The notes under the pieces are model-generated. The model was not told where the DNA came from. It ran no database searches and saw only the letters and a program-made list of their open reading frames with translations. A program made the translations under genes and the position numbers. DNA of 64,000 bases, from contig CAVTWI010000001.1 in the NCBI GenBank assembly GCA_963738345.1, positions 310,001-374,000 on the forward strand, read 5' to 3'. Source of the stretch: Bog-159 sp963738345 (GTDB lineage: Bacteria; Acidobacteriota; Terriglobia; Bryobacterales; Bryobacteraceae). Below are positions 15,964 through 26,968 of this stretch, piece after piece. Numbering within the stretch: the first letter of the stretch is position 1; each line of letters starts with the position of its first letter.

Positions 15964-16172
15964 GTGGTATACGCGATCAATCAAGATCCCGAAGTGATGC
16001 ACGGCATACCCGTCTTCCGTGGAACACGAGTGCCCGTACAGACGATGTTCGAATATATCGAGGGTGGGAAACCCTGGAGTACTTCCTGGCAGGTTTCCCG
16101 ACTGTTCCGCGCAGTGTAGCCTTGGAGGCGCTGGGCGAAGCTCGAAGACTTTTATTTGCCCGCGCCTCATGA
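15964..16172 (+). pseudogene. DUF433 antitoxin-like gene, frameshifted
   Basis: The first frame gives VVYAINQDPEVMHGIPVFRGTRV and then PVQTMFEYIEGG, the N-terminal half of DUF433 proteins (winged-helix antitoxins of PIN-like toxins). Near 16064-16067 the frame is lost; a neighbouring frame then gives ETLEYFLAGFPTVPRSVALEAL, which is exactly the expected C-terminal half. A single missing base explains both parts. The restored stop TGA overlaps an ATG at 16169, the usual coupling of this antitoxin to its toxin gene. The start (GTG 15964) is uncertain. It could also be a sequencing error. Confidence 0.7.
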
Positions 16173-16307
16173 AGCTTCTGAATCGACAAAGTGGGAGGGC
16201 TGTCTGGAGGGACGAAGGTCCGGATATGGCGGTTTTGCAGCCTCGGCCGGGTCATCGTGTGTCGAGATGGGCAAACGAGCGTGTTTGCGCTTCGCCACCA
16301 CCTTGCA
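16169..16307 (+). pseudogene. Possible remnant of a DUF5615-type toxin gene
   Basis: The ATG at 16169 overlaps the DUF433 stop and starts MKLL, the usual beginning of DUF5615 PIN-like toxins. GHRVSRWAN further on resembles their GH-x-V region, but the rest does not match and the catalytic acidic residues are not visible. It appears to be a decayed toxin gene that runs into the inverted module ending at 16308. Support is modest and comes mainly from position. Confidence 0.3.
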
Positions 16308-16635
16308 CTACAGCGTCGCCACGTCGATACGCACAATCCGTCCCGCCTGCACAAAATCAACGGCGGTGGCGATCCGTGCTGCTATTCCCCGCAGAGTAGG
16401 CCAGTGATTCGAGGAGAGAACGACAAGAGCGAGCTTACGGTTGGTAAAGTTCTGCTGGTACCGGACATTCTGGTCGCAAGTCAGCAGCAGTTCGAATCCC
16501 GCTTGCTCAGCAGCGTCTAACAAGGCGCCGTTCTCCAGGCCTTAGCCAGCCAAGTTCGTCCGCCCGAACCACCTCGTGCCCCCGCAGAAACCGCGCCAGG
16601 GGAGCCGGTGTGTTCGCGTCGAAAAGAATCTTCAA
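16308..16635 (-). pseudogene. DUF5615 PIN-like toxin gene, frameshifted
   Basis: Reading from TTG 16635, the frame gives LKILFDANTPAPLARFLRGH and then EVVRADELGWLR, a textbook DUF5615 N-terminus with the acidic residue of the PIN-like active site. The frame breaks near 16540. The other frame continues LENGALLDAAEQAGFELLLT, CDQNVRYQQN and LALVVLSSNHWPTLRG, the C-terminal half. Removing one base restores the whole gene of about 108 codons. The TTG overlaps the stop of the upstream DUF433 gene (TTGA). As it stands the toxin would be truncated at about 30 residues past the first motif. Confidence 0.75.
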
Positions 16636-16859
16636 GCGACCGCCGCGGGCTGATCGAGAGACTCGTTTGCAAAGGCAAGGACCTCATGCACCTGTTCCCT
16701 GCTGACGGACGGGAACCATTCCAAAAACTCGTCTATCGTTGAATCTTGGTCCAGGTGCTCGAACAATGCGGCAACCGGCAGGCGTGTTCCGCGGAAGCAC
16801 CATGCCCCACCAAGCCTCCCAGCCTTTCGATCAACAGCACCACAGCGGCTCCAGTCCAT
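16632..16859 (-). CDS. DUF433 family antitoxin-like protein
   Basis: An intact 75-residue protein: MDWSRCGAVDRKAGRLGGAW, CFRGTRLPVAALFEHLD, then IDEFLEWFPSVSREQVHEVL. This is a full DUF433 domain, thought to fold as a small winged helix and to act as the antitoxin of DUF5615 (PIN-like) toxins. The paired toxin gene overlaps its stop but is frameshifted, so the antitoxin may persist without an active partner. It is convergent with a second, also broken, DUF433 module upstream. Confidence 0.85.
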   Translation of the reverse strand: MDWSRCGAVDRKAGRLGGAWCFRGTRLPVAALFEHLDQDSTIDEFLEWFPSVSREQVHEVLAFANESLDQPAAVA

Positions 16860-17015
16860 ACCGTTAGTTTATCCTTGATTTGACTGCTGCCGGATTCACT
16901 CTGACAGTTTGTCGTCACGTCGGACCTTTGCCCGGGCCACGGTGCCGTTTCATTTGGCAATTCACCCGAGCGGGAATCGGCCCACCAAGTCTTCCCACGA
17001 ACTATCTTTTATGGG

Positions 17016-17666
17016 ATGCTGGATTTCATGGGCGGGCGGACGGAGGCGGAGACTTCAGACCAATCTCTGAGAAACTCAGTGGACGCCATTGTCGACAACG
17101 ACGAGGCGCGCTTTTGCAGCCTCATTGCGGAGTCGCCGGCACTTGCGATTGCGACCTTCTTTCAGGGAGCCAAGCGAGAGGGGCCGGTACCGTTCTTCAT
17201 AAAAGAAATCGGGCACTACGTCTATGCGGGCGATACGGCGCTGCATTTTGCCGCCGCAGCGTATCGCCGCAAGATGGCGGAGAAATTGGTCCAGGTGGGA
17301 GCCGGCCCTCGAGCGAAGAACCGGCGCGGGTCTGAACCGTTGCATGCGGCGGCGTTTGGAAGTCCGGGTTCCGAGCGCTGGGACCCAGGGGCGCAAGTGG
17401 AGACCATTACATGCCTCATTAAAGCTGGGGCTGATCCGAACGCGTCGAATATGGACGGTGCCACGCCACTGCACCGCGCCGTTCGAACCCGTTGTGTGGC
17501 CGCGGTGCGGACGCTTCTGGACCACGGGGCCAGCCCCGCAATCCGCAACAAAAACGGCTCGACGCCGCTGGAAATAGCCTCCCGTACGACCGGACGCAGT
17601 GGGTCCGGCTTACCCGAAGCCAAGACTCAGCAACAAGAGATTCTGCTGTTACTGCAAGAGCGATAG
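17016..17666 (+). CDS. Ankyrin-repeat protein
   Basis: A 216-residue soluble protein with about four ankyrin repeats between residues 70 and 200: DTALHFAAAAYRRKMAEKLVQVGA, SEPLHAAAF, ATPLHRAVRTRCVAAVRTLLDHGA and STPLEIASRTT. Ankyrin repeats bind other proteins. No signal peptide or catalytic domain is seen. An in-frame ATG four codons later (17028) is an alternative start. It lies next to decayed toxin-antitoxin modules and 32 bp upstream of an HAF-repeat gene. Partner unknown. Confidence 0.85.
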   Translation: MLDFMGGRTEAETSDQSLRNSVDAIVDNDEARFCSLIAESPALAIATFFQGAKREGPVPFFIKEIGHYVYAGDTALHFAAAAYRRKMAEKLVQVGAGPRAKNRRGSEPLHAAAFGSPGSERWDPGAQVETITCLIKAGADPNASNMDGATPLHRAVRTRCVAAVRTLLDHGASPAIRNKNGSTPLEIASRTTGRSGSGLPEAKTQQQEILLLLQER

Positions 17667-17698
17667 CTCGCGCGGAACGCAGCCGAGATTGGTATTCT

Positions 17699-18580
17699 AT
17701 GAACCCACGGATTACAGCCGCATTGCTGTTTCTTGCCGCCGCGCCCGCCGCGGTTGCGCAGACGACGTATACGTTCACGACGTTCACGGTACCTAACGCA
17801 TCGTACACGGATACGGTCGGGATCAACGAGAGAGGGGATGTGAGCGGCTACTACGGCGTGCCATCCACCGGCCTGTTCCTTGGCTTCTTGAGAAGGTCGT
17901 CCGGTGAGTTCATCACAATTTCGTATCCAGGCCAAAGCGCGACGGCGGTGTACGGGCTGAACGATTCTCTGGTTGTAGCGGGCAATTACTCGACCGGCAA
18001 TAGTGTAGGCGGCATGCTCTATTACGATGGCGCCTATAGGAGCATCGTTATAGAAGGGCAATCGACGGCGGTGAACGACATTAATGACCAAGGCTACTAC
18101 GCGGGAAGCTATGGAAGCCCGAGTTCCTCGGGGTTTATTGCCTCGCCTAGCGGCCAGATTACAACGCTCAATTATCCTGGCGCCTATGCGACGGGCGTGA
18201 ATTGGATTAAGAATAACGGTTCGGCAATCGGCACTTACGAAGACAGCTTCGGCAAGCTACATACGTTTGTATGGAGCGCCAAGTTGGGTTACAGAGCTGT
18301 TTCTATCCCCGGAGTGCCGGGTGCCACTATTGGGGACATCAATGCAAGCGGTGTGATGGTGGGGGGATACTTTAACGGTGTAACCGACCGCGGCTTCGTT
18401 TACCAAAACGGGGAATTTCAAATCGTGTTGCCGCCTGGGGCAAGCGACAGTGCTATTAGCGCGATTAATAACAAGGGCCAGTTAGCGGGCGTATACTCGA
18501 TTGCGGCCGTGCCGGGTAATGTTGGCTTCATCGCGACGCCAGTGACTGCGTCCGCGAGCAAGGGTGTATCGCTTCGTTGA
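17699..18580 (+). CDS. Secreted HAF-repeat protein (predicted beta-propeller)
   Basis: A 293-residue protein with a clear signal peptide (MNPRITAALLFLAAAPAAVA, cleavage before QTTY). The mature part consists of about six repeats of roughly 45 residues of the HAF type: VGINERGDVSGYY, VYGLNDSLVVAGNY, VNDINDQGYYAGSY, IGDINASGVMVGGYF, ISAINNKGQLAGVY. The I-N-x-x-G-x-x-x-G-x-Y core predicts a beta-propeller outside the cytoplasm. Function unknown. The ATG at 17699 is favoured because it begins the signal peptide; the longer open frame from 17492 overlaps the ankyrin gene. Confidence 0.85.
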   Translation: MNPRITAALLFLAAAPAAVAQTTYTFTTFTVPNASYTDTVGINERGDVSGYYGVPSTGLFLGFLRRSSGEFITISYPGQSATAVYGLNDSLVVAGNYSTGNSVGGMLYYDGAYRSIVIEGQSTAVNDINDQGYYAGSYGSPSSSGFIASPSGQITTLNYPGAYATGVNWIKNNGSAIGTYEDSFGKLHTFVWSAKLGYRAVSIPGVPGATIGDINASGVMVGGYFNGVTDRGFVYQNGEFQIVLPPGASDSAISAINNKGQLAGVYSIAAVPGNVGFIATPVTASASKGVSLR

Positions 18581-18598
18581 CGGATAGGGCATGGTAGG

Positions 18599-18626
18599 CT
18601 CTACGGAAGGCACTCTACGGAAGGCA
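18599..18626. repeat. Two tandem copies of a 14-bp unit
   Basis: CTCTACGGAAGGCA occurs twice head to tail (18599-18612, 18613-18626), 19 bp after the HAF gene stop and about 75 bp before the likely left end of the insertion sequence. The remaining gap from 18627 to 18701 holds nothing recognisable. Confidence 0.6.
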
Positions 18627-18701
18627 CTGCGAATGGGTCGCCAGTTTAGCAGCCTCGCAGAATCAACGAAGCGCGGCAGTTAGCGGGAAGGATTGTGTAG
18701 G

Positions 18702-20564
18702 TTAAATGACTCGCGTTGAAAACCCAACACATTGGAACTCGATTGCGATGTGTGGCGGCGTAGCGGAAGAGGGGACGCTTCCTTAGAAGCTGTGAAAAAA
18801 TAACAACTGTCCGAGTGTAAAGTACTTTCAATTGCGAAGAGGAAGATTGATAATGAGGCTATGGATTTCGTCCAACCGAACTTGGTGGAGCTTCCTGAGC
18901 AGCCCGCTCTGCCAAAGACCGTCGCGCCCGAGCCCAATATTCCCCTGGATCAAGTCAAGCTGAGGACGGTGAATCGCAACCAAACCAAGTTGGCCACTAT
19001 CGAGGTGGAGGCATTGGTCCCAGCCGATCATAACGCCCGCGCCGTGTGGGAGTTGGTCTGCAAGATGAACTTGAATGAATTCGGCAAGCGCTTGCGCACC
19101 CAAAAAGGTTGTGTGGGGAGGGCCGCCTGGGATCCGCAATTGTTAGTCAGCGTGTGGGTGTACGCCTACAGCGAGGGAATTAGTTCGGCTAGAGAAATCG
19201 AACGGCTGATGGAGTGGGAACCAGGGCTGCAGTGGTTGAGCGGACTGGAGACGGTGAATCATCATACGTTGGCTGATTTTCGGGTGGATCACAAGAAGGC
19301 GCTGGACGAGTTATTCGCGCAGTTGTTGGCGCTGATGGAAAGCGCCGGGATGGTGAGCCTGGAGCAGATCATGCACGATGGGACCAAGATCCGGGCGCAG
19401 GCTGGAGTGGATACGTTCCGGCGGGAACAAACCATCCGGGAACGCCTGCAGCAGGCACGCGCGGCAGTGGATCAGATGGCCGATCCGCGAGAGGAGCAGA
19501 CATCCAAGAGCCGCAGGGCAGCGGCGCAGGAGCGCGCAGCGCGGCAACGAGCCGAACGCCTGGAAGCGGCCTTGCAGGAACTCAGGGAAGTGCAGGCGGA
19601 AAAAAAGACAGAAGCAGAGAAGGAACAAGCGCGCGTGAGTGTGCAGGAGCCAGAGGCGCGGCTGATGAAGCACGGAGACAATGCGATAACGCCCAGCTAT
19701 AACGCGCAGATCAGCACCGAATCGACAAACAAGATCATTCTGGGAGCGCAGTTGACGCAGTGCAGTAGCGACGCGCAAAGCCTCATACCGGCGATTAAGG
19801 AAGTGACCCGGAACATGGGGAAGCCGCCGGAAGAGGTGGTAGTGGATGGCGGCTACACGAACCGAGACAATATTGTAGAATGCGCGGCGCGGCAGATCGA
19901 TTTAGTAGGTTCGTTGCCGGATCCTAAAGAGCGCACCGCGGCAGCCATGAAGGCGCTCGGCATTGCGGCGCAATTCGCGCCCTCGGAGTTCCGCATTCTA
20001 GACAACGGGAAGAGCTTAGAGTGTCCCGCAGGGCGGATATTAAAACGACTGAGGAAGAATCGAAAGCGTGGGGATTTGTACCAACAGTATCAGGCAAGCG
20101 GGACCGACTGCGGGAGTTGCCGACATCAACCACAATGCTGTCCGAGTAATCCGAAGGGGGGGCGAACGGTATCGATACGGTTGGAAGAGCGAGCGGAAGT
20201 AGCGGCATTTCGGAAGAAGATGGAGACGAAAGAGTATCAAGAGAAGTATCGGAAACGAGGCGCGGTAGCGGAATTTCCAAACGCCTGGATCAAAGAAAAA
20301 CTGGGCGTGAGGAAGTTCAGAGTAAGGGGATTAGCCAAAGCGGGAGTGGAGCTGATGTGGGCGTGTCTGACGTACAACATCATGCAATGGGTGCGGTTGG
20401 CCTGGCACCGACCGGCCACGGCGTAATTCAGGCGGGGGGGAGCAATGCCCAGCGGCGCCCCAAAAGCAAATATCAGACAAATGGGTCCTAACAATCAGCC
20501 ACTTATGGCCGTTGTTTGACAACTGCCGACGAACGCGTTGAGCCGCAGCGTGGGGGTCATTTAA
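18702..20564 (+). mobile_element. IS1182-type insertion sequence (approximate ends)
   Basis: The element contains one complete transposase gene (18861-20426). At the left, TTAAATGAC (18702-18710) matches its inverse complement at the right (20556-20564). A second imperfect inverted pair lies inside (18789-18812 and 20507-20526, sharing an AACAAC core). The length of about 1.86 kb fits the IS1182 group. No direct target duplication is seen at these boundaries, so the ends are provisional. Confidence 0.6.
18861..20426 (+). CDS. IS1182 family transposase
   Basis: A 521-residue DDE transposase. The N-terminal DUF772-type region is recognised by DPQLLVSVWVYAYSEGISSAREIERLMEW; LETVNHHTLADFRVDHK follows; HDGTKIRAQAG carries the first catalytic aspartate region; VVVDGGYTNRDNI the second; the C-terminal part has KRRGAVAEFPNAWIKEKLGVRKFRVRG and a cluster of four cysteines (DCGSCRHQPQCC) in the insertion domain. 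A coiled stretch rich in Arg, Ala and Glu lies around residues 195-260. The frame is intact, so the copy may be active. It separates the HAF gene from the repeat array and ATP synthase genes. Confidence 0.92.
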   Translation: MDFVQPNLVELPEQPALPKTVAPEPNIPLDQVKLRTVNRNQTKLATIEVEALVPADHNARAVWELVCKMNLNEFGKRLRTQKGCVGRAAWDPQLLVSVWVYAYSEGISSAREIERLMEWEPGLQWLSGLETVNHHTLADFRVDHKKALDELFAQLLALMESAGMVSLEQIMHDGTKIRAQAGVDTFRREQTIRERLQQARAAVDQMADPREEQTSKSRRAAAQERAARQRAERLEAALQELREVQAEKKTEAEKEQARVSVQEPEARLMKHGDNAITPSYNAQISTESTNKIILGAQLTQCSSDAQSLIPAIKEVTRNMGKPPEEVVVDGGYTNRDNIVECAARQIDLVGSLPDPKERTAAAMKALGIAAQFAPSEFRILDNGKSLECPAGRILKRLRKNRKRGDLYQQYQASGTDCGSCRHQPQCCPSNPKGGRTVSIRLEERAEVAAFRKKMETKEYQEKYRKRGAVAEFPNAWIKEKLGVRKFRVRGLAKAGVELMWACLTYNIMQWVRLAWHRPATA

Positions 20565-20639
20565 TCGATAGAAATCAGGTAACGCATCGTTTAAGGGGTG
20601 AGTCGGCAATAATTCACGCCTTCTTACGGTCGCGGCTCG

Positions 20640-20890
20640 GTTATTTGTCGTGATCGTTATCGTGATCGTTTGTCGCGATTGGTTATCGTTGCGGTTATCG
20701 TGGTTGGTTATCGCGGTCGGTTGTTGTGATTTGGTTATCGAGATTGGTTATCGTGGCGGGTTATCGTGATCATTTGTCGCGATTGGTTATCGTTGCGGTT
20801 GTCGGGATTTGGTTATCGTGATTGATTATCGTAGCGGGTTATCGCGATCGGTTGTTCGTGATGTTATTGCGATCAGTTGTCGCGATCCGG
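20640..20890. repeat. Degenerate tandem array of a 12-14 bp unit (consensus GGTTATCGTGATT)
   Basis: About 19 imperfect units follow one another, with the forms GGTTATCG(T/C)G(A/G)TT, GGTTGTCG and GTTATCGTGATC. A higher-order copy is visible: a 40-bp block at 20661-20700 recurs at 20765-20804 with two mismatches. The strand is G- and T-rich with almost no C-tracts. It fills the gap between the insertion sequence and the end of atpC, and no gene is credible here. The units are too short and have no spacers, so this is not a CRISPR array. Confidence 0.75.
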
Positions 20891-20900
20891 CGGCGCGGTT

Positions 20901-21308
20901 TTAGGCCTTGCTGGCGGCGGCGTCGAGGCGGGCTTGGGCGCGGGCCATGGCGCCTAGGGCGGCGGCGGGATCCACGCCTAGGGAAGGATTGACCATTTCG
21001 TCCTGGGCGCGCTTCAGTGCGGCTTTGGCGCGCTCGACGTCGATCTCTTCGGCGCGCTCCGCGACAGTCGCTAGAATGCGTACGCGGTTCGCGAGCACTT
21101 CCAGGTAACCGCCGTGGACGGCGAGCGACCAGCGCTTGCCTCCGCCTTCGAAAGTGAGGAAGCCGATACCGAGTTCGGCGAGCAGCGGAGCATGGCCCGG
21201 CAGGATGCCCAGGTAGCCGGTGGCGGCGGGGACCTGCACGGCGGTGACGTCCTCCTGCACCAGCAGGCGTTCGGGCGTCACGATTTCGAGTGACAGCGCG
21301 TCGGGCAT
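20901..21308 (-). CDS. atpC: ATP synthase epsilon subunit
   Basis: A 135-residue F1 epsilon subunit. It begins LSLEIVTPERLLVQEDVTAVQVPAATG and GYLGILPGHAPLLAELGIG, the conserved beta-sandwich start, and ends in an Ala-rich helical hairpin (RAKAALKRAQDEM, then ARAQARLDAA). It couples rotation to the central stalk and can inhibit ATP hydrolysis. It is the last gene of the operon, three bases after atpD. Downstream is the repeat array. Confidence 0.96.
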   Translation of the reverse strand: MPDALSLEIVTPERLLVQEDVTAVQVPAATGYLGILPGHAPLLAELGIGFLTFEGGGKRWSLAVHGGYLEVLANRVRILATVAERAEEIDVERAKAALKRAQDEMVNPSLGVDPAAALGAMARAQARLDAAASKA

Positions 21309-21311
21309 GGG

Positions 21312-22754
<1,443 letters not shown>

Positions 22755-22771
22755 GTGATTCCTAAGTCTCT

Positions 22772-25160
<2,389 letters not shown>

Positions 25161-25184
25161 TCAAACCTCTTTTATTCCGCGGTC

Positions 25185-25736
25185 TTATTCCGCGGCCAGG
25201 CGCTTACCCAGGGCCTGTAGTTGGCCCCGCACGGAGCCGTCGTAAACGGTGGAACCGATGCGGGCCACCAATCCGCCGAGCAGGCGGCTATCGACCGAGA
25301 AGCGCATGCGCACTTTCTTGCCGGTTAGCTGCTCGAACTGGTGCGAGACGGAGTCGCGCTGCCGCTGATCTAATTCGCGCGCGGAACTGATATCGGCGCG
25401 AGTGAAGCCGAGGCGCTGGTCCAACAGGAGGTCGAAGGCTTCCAGGACTTCGGTGAGCATGGCGAGGCGGCGATGATCCGCAAGCACGAACAAAAAATTA
25501 CGCGCGATGCGCGCGATATTCAACTTGTCGCCCAAGCCGCCGATGACGGCACGTTTGCGGGCGGGGGGAACGGCGGGCGAAGTGAGGGCGTTGCGCAATT
25601 CGGCGGAGCCGGCGAGGACTTGTTCAAAGCCGCGCAGGTCGGTGAGCAACTGGTGAGGGTCCACCCCTGATTTTGGGCCAGTGGCCACATCCACCAGGGC
25701 ATTTGCGTAGCGGGAGGCGAGGGCGGAGTGAGTCAT
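25185..25736 (-). CDS. atpH: ATP synthase delta subunit
   Basis: A 183-residue F1 delta (OSCP) subunit linking the peripheral stalk to the F1 head. It begins SALASRYANALVDVA, as usual, and has KRAVIGGLGDKLNIARIARNFLFVLADHRRL and the C-terminal MRFSVDSRLLGGLVARIGSTVYDGSVRGQLQAL, the best-conserved part of the family. Its start abuts the stop of the b subunit gene. Confidence 0.95.
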   Translation of the reverse strand: MTHSALASRYANALVDVATGPKSGVDPHQLLTDLRGFEQVLAGSAELRNALTSPAVPPARKRAVIGGLGDKLNIARIARNFLFVLADHRRLAMLTEVLEAFDLLLDQRLGFTRADISSARELDQRQRDSVSHQFEQLTGKKVRMRFSVDSRLLGGLVARIGSTVYDGSVRGQLQALGKRLAAE

Positions 25737-26372
25737 TTAGTTGCCTTGGACTCCGGCGCCAGGGTTGATTCCGGCGTGCAGCATGGTGACCACAAACTGG
25801 CGCACCAGGCGGTCTTGCGTGTCTGGGGTGAGGCGGGAAGTGATGCGTTGTTCGGCCAGGCCGAGGGCCAGTTGGGCGGAGTAACGGCGCAGTTCCAGGC
25901 GGGCGGATTTGGTGGCGGAAGCGATCTCTTCGGCGAGGTGGGTTTGCACTTTGGCCATTTCGGCGGTAGCTTCCTGGCGGATGCGTTCGGCGCCCGCTTC
26001 GGCTTCCTGCTGGGCATTGCGGCGCAGGGTTTCGATTTCGGTTTGGAGGGTGGCGAGGCGGGCGTTCACTTCGGCGACCTTGGCGTCGGAAGCGGCGCGG
26101 GCGGCATCGGCCTCGGCCATGCCCTTGCGGATATCGAGGGAACGCTGGGCGAAATAGGGGCCGGCGTTTTTCTTGATGAGGTAGCCCAGGCCGCCGGCGA
26201 GGATCAGGAAATTGGCCCATCCCCAAATGATGTTGGGACCGTGTTCGGTGACGCCGGTAGACTCTTCGATCTTTTGCGCTTCGGATTCGCGCTTAGGCGT
26301 TTGGGCGGGAAGGGGCGCCGTCAGGAGCAGCAGCAGGGCGGCGGAAGAGAGGGCGACAGCGAGGCGTTTCAT
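25737..26372 (-). CDS. atpF: ATP synthase b subunit (long form with signal-like N-terminus)
   Basis: A 211-residue peripheral-stalk subunit. An N-terminal signal-like segment (MKRLAVALSSAALLLLLTAP, then LPAQ) precedes the usual membrane anchor (IIWGWANFLILAGGLGYLIKK) and a long Ala/Glu-rich coiled coil. A leader before the b-subunit anchor is known in several acidobacterial and deltaproteobacterial b proteins. The ATG overlaps the end of the upstream b' gene by four bases. Together with b' it probably forms a heterodimeric stalk. Confidence 0.92.
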   Translation of the reverse strand: MKRLAVALSSAALLLLLTAPLPAQTPKRESEAQKIEESTGVTEHGPNIIWGWANFLILAGGLGYLIKKNAGPYFAQRSLDIRKGMAEADAARAASDAKVAEVNARLATLQTEIETLRRNAQQEAEAGAERIRQEATAEMAKVQTHLAEEIASATKSARLELRRYSAQLALGLAEQRITSRLTPDTQDRLVRQFVVTMLHAGINPGAGVQGN

Positions 26373-26821
26373 GCGGCCACTCCGCGATTCAGAATGGCGT
26401 TGGCAATTTCATCGGCGAGGGATTCGCTTTGGGCGGCGAGGTCCTGTTTGGCCTGCGCGATTTCGGCGGCGAGTTCTTCTTTGGCGATGCGGACGGCGGT
26501 TTCAGCCTGTTCGCGGGCGGCCTGCACGCGGGCGGTTTGTTCGCTCGAAAGCAGGCGGTGCATTTCTTCCTGCTTCTGATAGATTTCTGCGCGGGCGGCG
26601 CGAATAGCGGCTTCGTATTCGGCGGTCTTAGCGGCGGCTTGTTCCAGGCTTTCCGCGGCGCGGCGGCGGGAGCCTTCGGTGGCTTCATAGCGCGCGGCCA
26701 GTACCTTCGCGAGAGGCTTGAAGAACATGTACTTCAAATAGAAATGCAGAAATATAATGAGCAGGAAAGTGGGGATCGCCCGCAGCAAGATCCCACTTAA
26801 GGCGTGTAAAGTAGCTTCCAT
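26369..26821 (-). CDS. ATP synthase b' subunit
   Basis: A 150-residue stalk protein: one membrane helix at residues 9-28 (GILLRAIPTFLLIIFLHFYLK), then FKPLAKVLAARYEATEG, typical of b/b' proteins, and a coiled coil ending LADEIANAIL. It is the first gene of the cluster. The genes for subunits a and c, which usually precede it, are not in this window. Confidence 0.9.
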   Translation of the reverse strand: MEATLHALSGILLRAIPTFLLIIFLHFYLKYMFFKPLAKVLAARYEATEGSRRRAAESLEQAAAKTAEYEAAIRAARAEIYQKQEEMHRLLSSEQTARVQAAREQAETAVRIAKEELAAEIAQAKQDLAAQSESLADEIANAILNRGVAA

Positions 26822-26968
26822 TTTGGGTGAACTGGAAATGCCTGAAAAGATGCAGCTTTAAGCAGGTAGCTTAGCATCCGCCGCGCGGCCCCGTCAACCC
26901 GGCAAAGGGGGTACAAAGCGCGTGATTTCAATGCGCGGCGGAGGGTTACGCCGGAGCGTGCCGAGGGC

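Noticed and set aside
20640..20890. Possible CRISPR array
   Set aside because: Repeat units are 12-14 bp, imperfect and directly adjacent, with no spacers and no cas genes.
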